Positions 61,310 to 62,942 of a DNA stretch of 62,942 nt are shown here, piece after piece. Below the pieces are notes generated by a model. The model did not search any database. It worked only from the letters and a program-made list of their open reading frames with translations, and was not told where the DNA came from. Position 1 is the first letter of the stretch; each line of letters opens with the position of its first letter. The stretch is from NCBI GenBank assembly GCA_040753915.1, contig JBFMDN010000032.1:1-62942 (forward strand). The letters run 5' to 3'. A program made the translations under genes and the position numbers. The DNA is from JBFMDN01 sp040753915. GTDB lineage: Bacteria > Desulfobacterota > Desulfomonilia > Desulfomonilales > Desulfomonilaceae.

Positions 61310-61852
61310 CTATTGGGGTTGGCTCTCCAAGTACGCTTTTACTGCGTGGCTCACAAAGTCGGAGAAGGGTGTCTCTCCCCTCCTCGCATCTATTTCTTCG
61401 ATCAAGTTTACCGGAAATGTCACGGCTTTGATTCTTGTGGTTTTCAGGAATATCTCGGCCTCGGTTATGGGGCGTGCTTCGATTCCCTTGTCTTCCACCC
61501 TATCCGTGATTTCCAGCGGTTCAATTGGCTCGTCGGTGAAGTTTTCGATCAGAACGTCAAACTCTTCGTCCGACAGCGAGAGATGACTGAACCCGACCCT
61601 CGTCTTGCCAAGCACCTCGTCCTTGACGAAATAGTCAATTTTTGCGTGGCAGGTAATACGCTTGGTGCGGTTGTTGAGAAGCATTCGCAACTTGACGTTG
61701 CTCCCCTCTTTGAGTCTCTCGGGGCTGCCGACCTGCAGGTCGTACACGGAAGGGGCCTCTATACCGTACTCGTAAGCTCGATCGGAGTTTACAATAGGAG
61801 GAGTGACAGCGAAGCGACAATATACCGGACCATTGACGTGCTTGTATTCCAT
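61310..61852 (-). CDS. Unknown protein with C-terminal ribbon-helix-helix-like segment
   Basis: A 180-residue protein. The first 110 residues are strand-rich (MLLNNRTKRITCHAKIDYFV, LGKTRVGFSHLSLSDEEF) and recall a PilZ-type beta barrel, though no clear RxxxR or DxSxxG motif is present. The last 45 residues (TTRIKAVTFPVNLIEEIDAR, RGETPFSDFVSHAVKAYLES) fit a ribbon-helix-helix pattern, as in CopG-type repressors, so DNA binding is possible. ATG 61852 follows GGAAGGGGGTACCGAG. Unrecognised family; convergent with the hybrid kinase gene. Confidence 0.65.
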   Translation of the reverse strand: MEYKHVNGPVYCRFAVTPPIVNSDRAYEYGIEAPSVYDLQVGSPERLKEGSNVKLRMLLNNRTKRITCHAKIDYFVKDEVLGKTRVGFSHLSLSDEEFDVLIENFTDEPIEPLEITDRVEDKGIEARPITEAEIFLKTTRIKAVTFPVNLIEEIDARRGETPFSDFVSHAVKAYLESQPQ

Positions 61853-62307
61853 CTCGGTACCCCCTTCCTTTGGTAGGCCTATCGCTGCGGATCAGCCGTG
61901 GCCATTGTTCCACGATTCACAACAGGACCACCGCCCGATCGAATCGTCAAGCCGGTATAAGGTGTGAAGACTCTCGGGCAATGGTGGCAACTATCCTCGT
62001 GCTCACTCCGATAATCTCCTCTTCGGCCAAACGGTCTTTCGTATTATTCCCTGTCCTGGGGATCAAACAGAATGTGTGCCGCGACCAATCTATTTTGGCT
62101 CTCTCCTCTTGTTAGTATACTTCTTGATCGAGTCCCCCGTCAAACATGCTTTTCTGCACAAGTCAGGCCCTTACGTGTTTAGATCCATGACTTGGCCGAG
62201 CCGAAAATCCAAGGGGTCATTGCACAATTTGCTCGGGTTGCATGCTTGCACGAGCTTTGCAGCAATGGATTGGAAGGAGCCTACGACCCTGCTCGCACAT
62301 CCTGCTG
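61853..62307. other. Intergenic, no supported gene
   Basis: About 455 bases with no gene I trust. AT-richer at 62030-62120 and otherwise unremarkable. It may hold promoters for the flanking minus-strand genes. Confidence 0.4.
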
Positions 62308-62544
62308 CTATCTTACTACCACCCGATAGAGGACGTACGTGAGAAGTAAGCCAAGCGTCCCCCCGAGGAAAAAGCCGATGGCACCTCCTGTGAGAACTAG
62401 GTAATCCGCCGCCTGAATGGGAAGGATGTCTCTCAGAGCGAGTGCCGTAAAATTGGCCAAAAACGCGCCAAGCACAGCCAAGGCCCCCACCAGGAAGATG
62501 CCTCCTATGCCCACAAGGCCGAATTGCACTAGCCAATGTTTCAT
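62308..62544 (-). CDS. Small two-helix membrane protein, unknown
   Basis: A 78-residue protein, starting MKHWLVQFGLVGIGGIFLVG, with two long hydrophobic helices (about 5-30 and 48-75) separated by a short loop (LRDILPIQAADYLVL). ATG 62544 follows GGGGGTGGAGC; the frame is open upstream to 62691 without a start signal. The helices are typical of real membrane proteins, but no family is recognised. Confidence 0.5.
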   Translation of the reverse strand: MKHWLVQFGLVGIGGIFLVGALAVLGAFLANFTALALRDILPIQAADYLVLTGGAIGFFLGGTLGLLLTYVLYRVVVR

Positions 62545-62717
62545 GCTCCACCCCCGTGTGGCTTTCTCGGACCATCGGGCACATCGAACCTGGATTCTAC
62601 GGACCCGATCAAGAATACAGGATGTCCGGCCAGATATGCAAGCCGCGTGAACGCCAGCAACAAAAGCCCGTGCCTGCACTGAAACCGGCATCTTGCACTG
62701 GGACAGGCATCTGAAAG

Positions 62718-62810
62718 TGTCTCAAAACTCGGGACACACCAAACATCGTAGCACGATTGGGCGTCGATGCGCGGAAAGGCACCCTCACCCCAACCCTCTC
62801 CCTGTGGGAG
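62718..62810 (+). repeat. Dispersed repeat, copy shared with 19563-19650
   Basis: Runs from CAAAACTCGGGACACACC through TCGTAGCACGATT, GCGTCGATGCGCGG and CACCCTCACCCCAACC. It is nearly the same as 19563-19650, in the same orientation, and directly abuts the terminal inverted repeat. Confidence 0.85.
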
Positions 62811-62931
62811 CATAGGCGTTAACTTCGTGGATGACATCGCGTGATTTCAGTCCGTTGACTTAACAAGGACCCCGTCACCCCGGCGAAAGCCGGGGTCCAT
62901 AACATATTGGAAGGACTGGATTCCGGCTTTC
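62810..62931. repeat. Terminal inverted repeat, right copy
   Basis: Reverse complement of bases 1-122 with one mismatch. Here the second palindrome (GGATTCCGGCTTTCGCCGG and onward) is complete through 62942, because the window extends 11 bases further. Confidence 0.9.
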
Positions 62932-62942
62932 GCCGGAATGAC

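Noticed and set aside
61053..61586. Plus-strand ORF with 27-residue repeats over the tandem array
   Set aside because: The repeat in the protein comes from the 81-base DNA period; the frame then runs antisense to the gene at 61310-61852.
1..62942. Large transposon or integrative element with terminal inverted repeats
   Set aside because: No transposase, integrase, relaxase or target duplication; most genes are ordinary chromosomal ones. Repeat-bounded contig is simpler.

Overview
The window looks like a chromosomal contig from an anaerobic deltaproteobacterium (Desulfobacterota, perhaps Desulfomonile-like). This is inferred from a periplasmic-type [FeFe] hydrogenase with its full maturation set, a selenocysteine tRNA, an Fe-S membrane protein, many two-component regulators and a LIV-type ABC transporter. 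No rRNA or single-copy marker is present, so the assignment rests on gene content only. The first 122 bases and bases 62810-62931 are inverted copies of one repeat, so the window probably ends where an assembly broke at a dispersed repeat.

Layout. 0.6-2.8 kb: cbiM-cbiQ-cbiO metal-uptake operon behind a promoter whose spacer is an inverted repeat. 3.0-5.6 kb: a very unusual fusion of a cNMP-binding domain, a degenerate sigma54-activator-like AAA domain and a NapH/NosR-like Fe-S membrane module. 6.1-9.2 kb: an LpxL-like acyltransferase, a small secreted protein and pheA. 9.5-12.9 kb: a histidine kinase with a cysteine-rich tail, an NtrC-family regulator and a receiver protein. 13.3-19.4 kb: coaBC, family-4 uracil-DNA glycosylase, nfeD, slipin, a small membrane protein and a NamZ/DUF1343 protein. 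20.0-23.9 kb: a LIV-type transporter whose livF appears to have been cut down to a stub. 24-28.3 kb: selC (tRNA-Sec), a radical SAM protein, ogt, a CYTH-like protein and an RNase H-like nuclease.

28.7-45.5 kb is the most novel part. It holds a 1657-residue RHS/YD protein with permuted domain order, a secreted ankyrin protein, a membrane VWA-FHA protein, then a tight five-gene run: Hsp70-like, Hsp70-like, GrpE-like, Hsp70-like, and a pseudokinase-PEGA-TM-TPR protein. All three Hsp70s keep the ATPase motifs but end before the substrate-binding lid. The GrpE-like protein carries a long extra N-terminal region, and no J-domain protein is present. This looks like a dedicated chaperone machine coupled to a membrane TPR/pseudokinase scaffold, and I know of no described system with this composition.

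46.3-53.7 kb: hydA-hydB, then a TM1266-type regulator, hydG, an unknown 93-residue ORF, aspA, hydE and hydF, largely overlapping. aspA inside the maturation run suggests that aspartase ammonia feeds assembly of the H-cluster bridging ligand. 53.9-62.9 kb: mscL with a zinc-ribbon tail, a metallo-beta-lactamase-fold protein, a 1434-residue hybrid kinase with six PAS domains, an 80/81-bp tandem array, an unknown protein with a ribbon-helix-helix-like tail and a small membrane protein.

Intergenic DNA is rich in dispersed palindromic repeats, notably an inverted pair of mosaic repeats at 7.12-7.38 and 36.44-36.70 kb.
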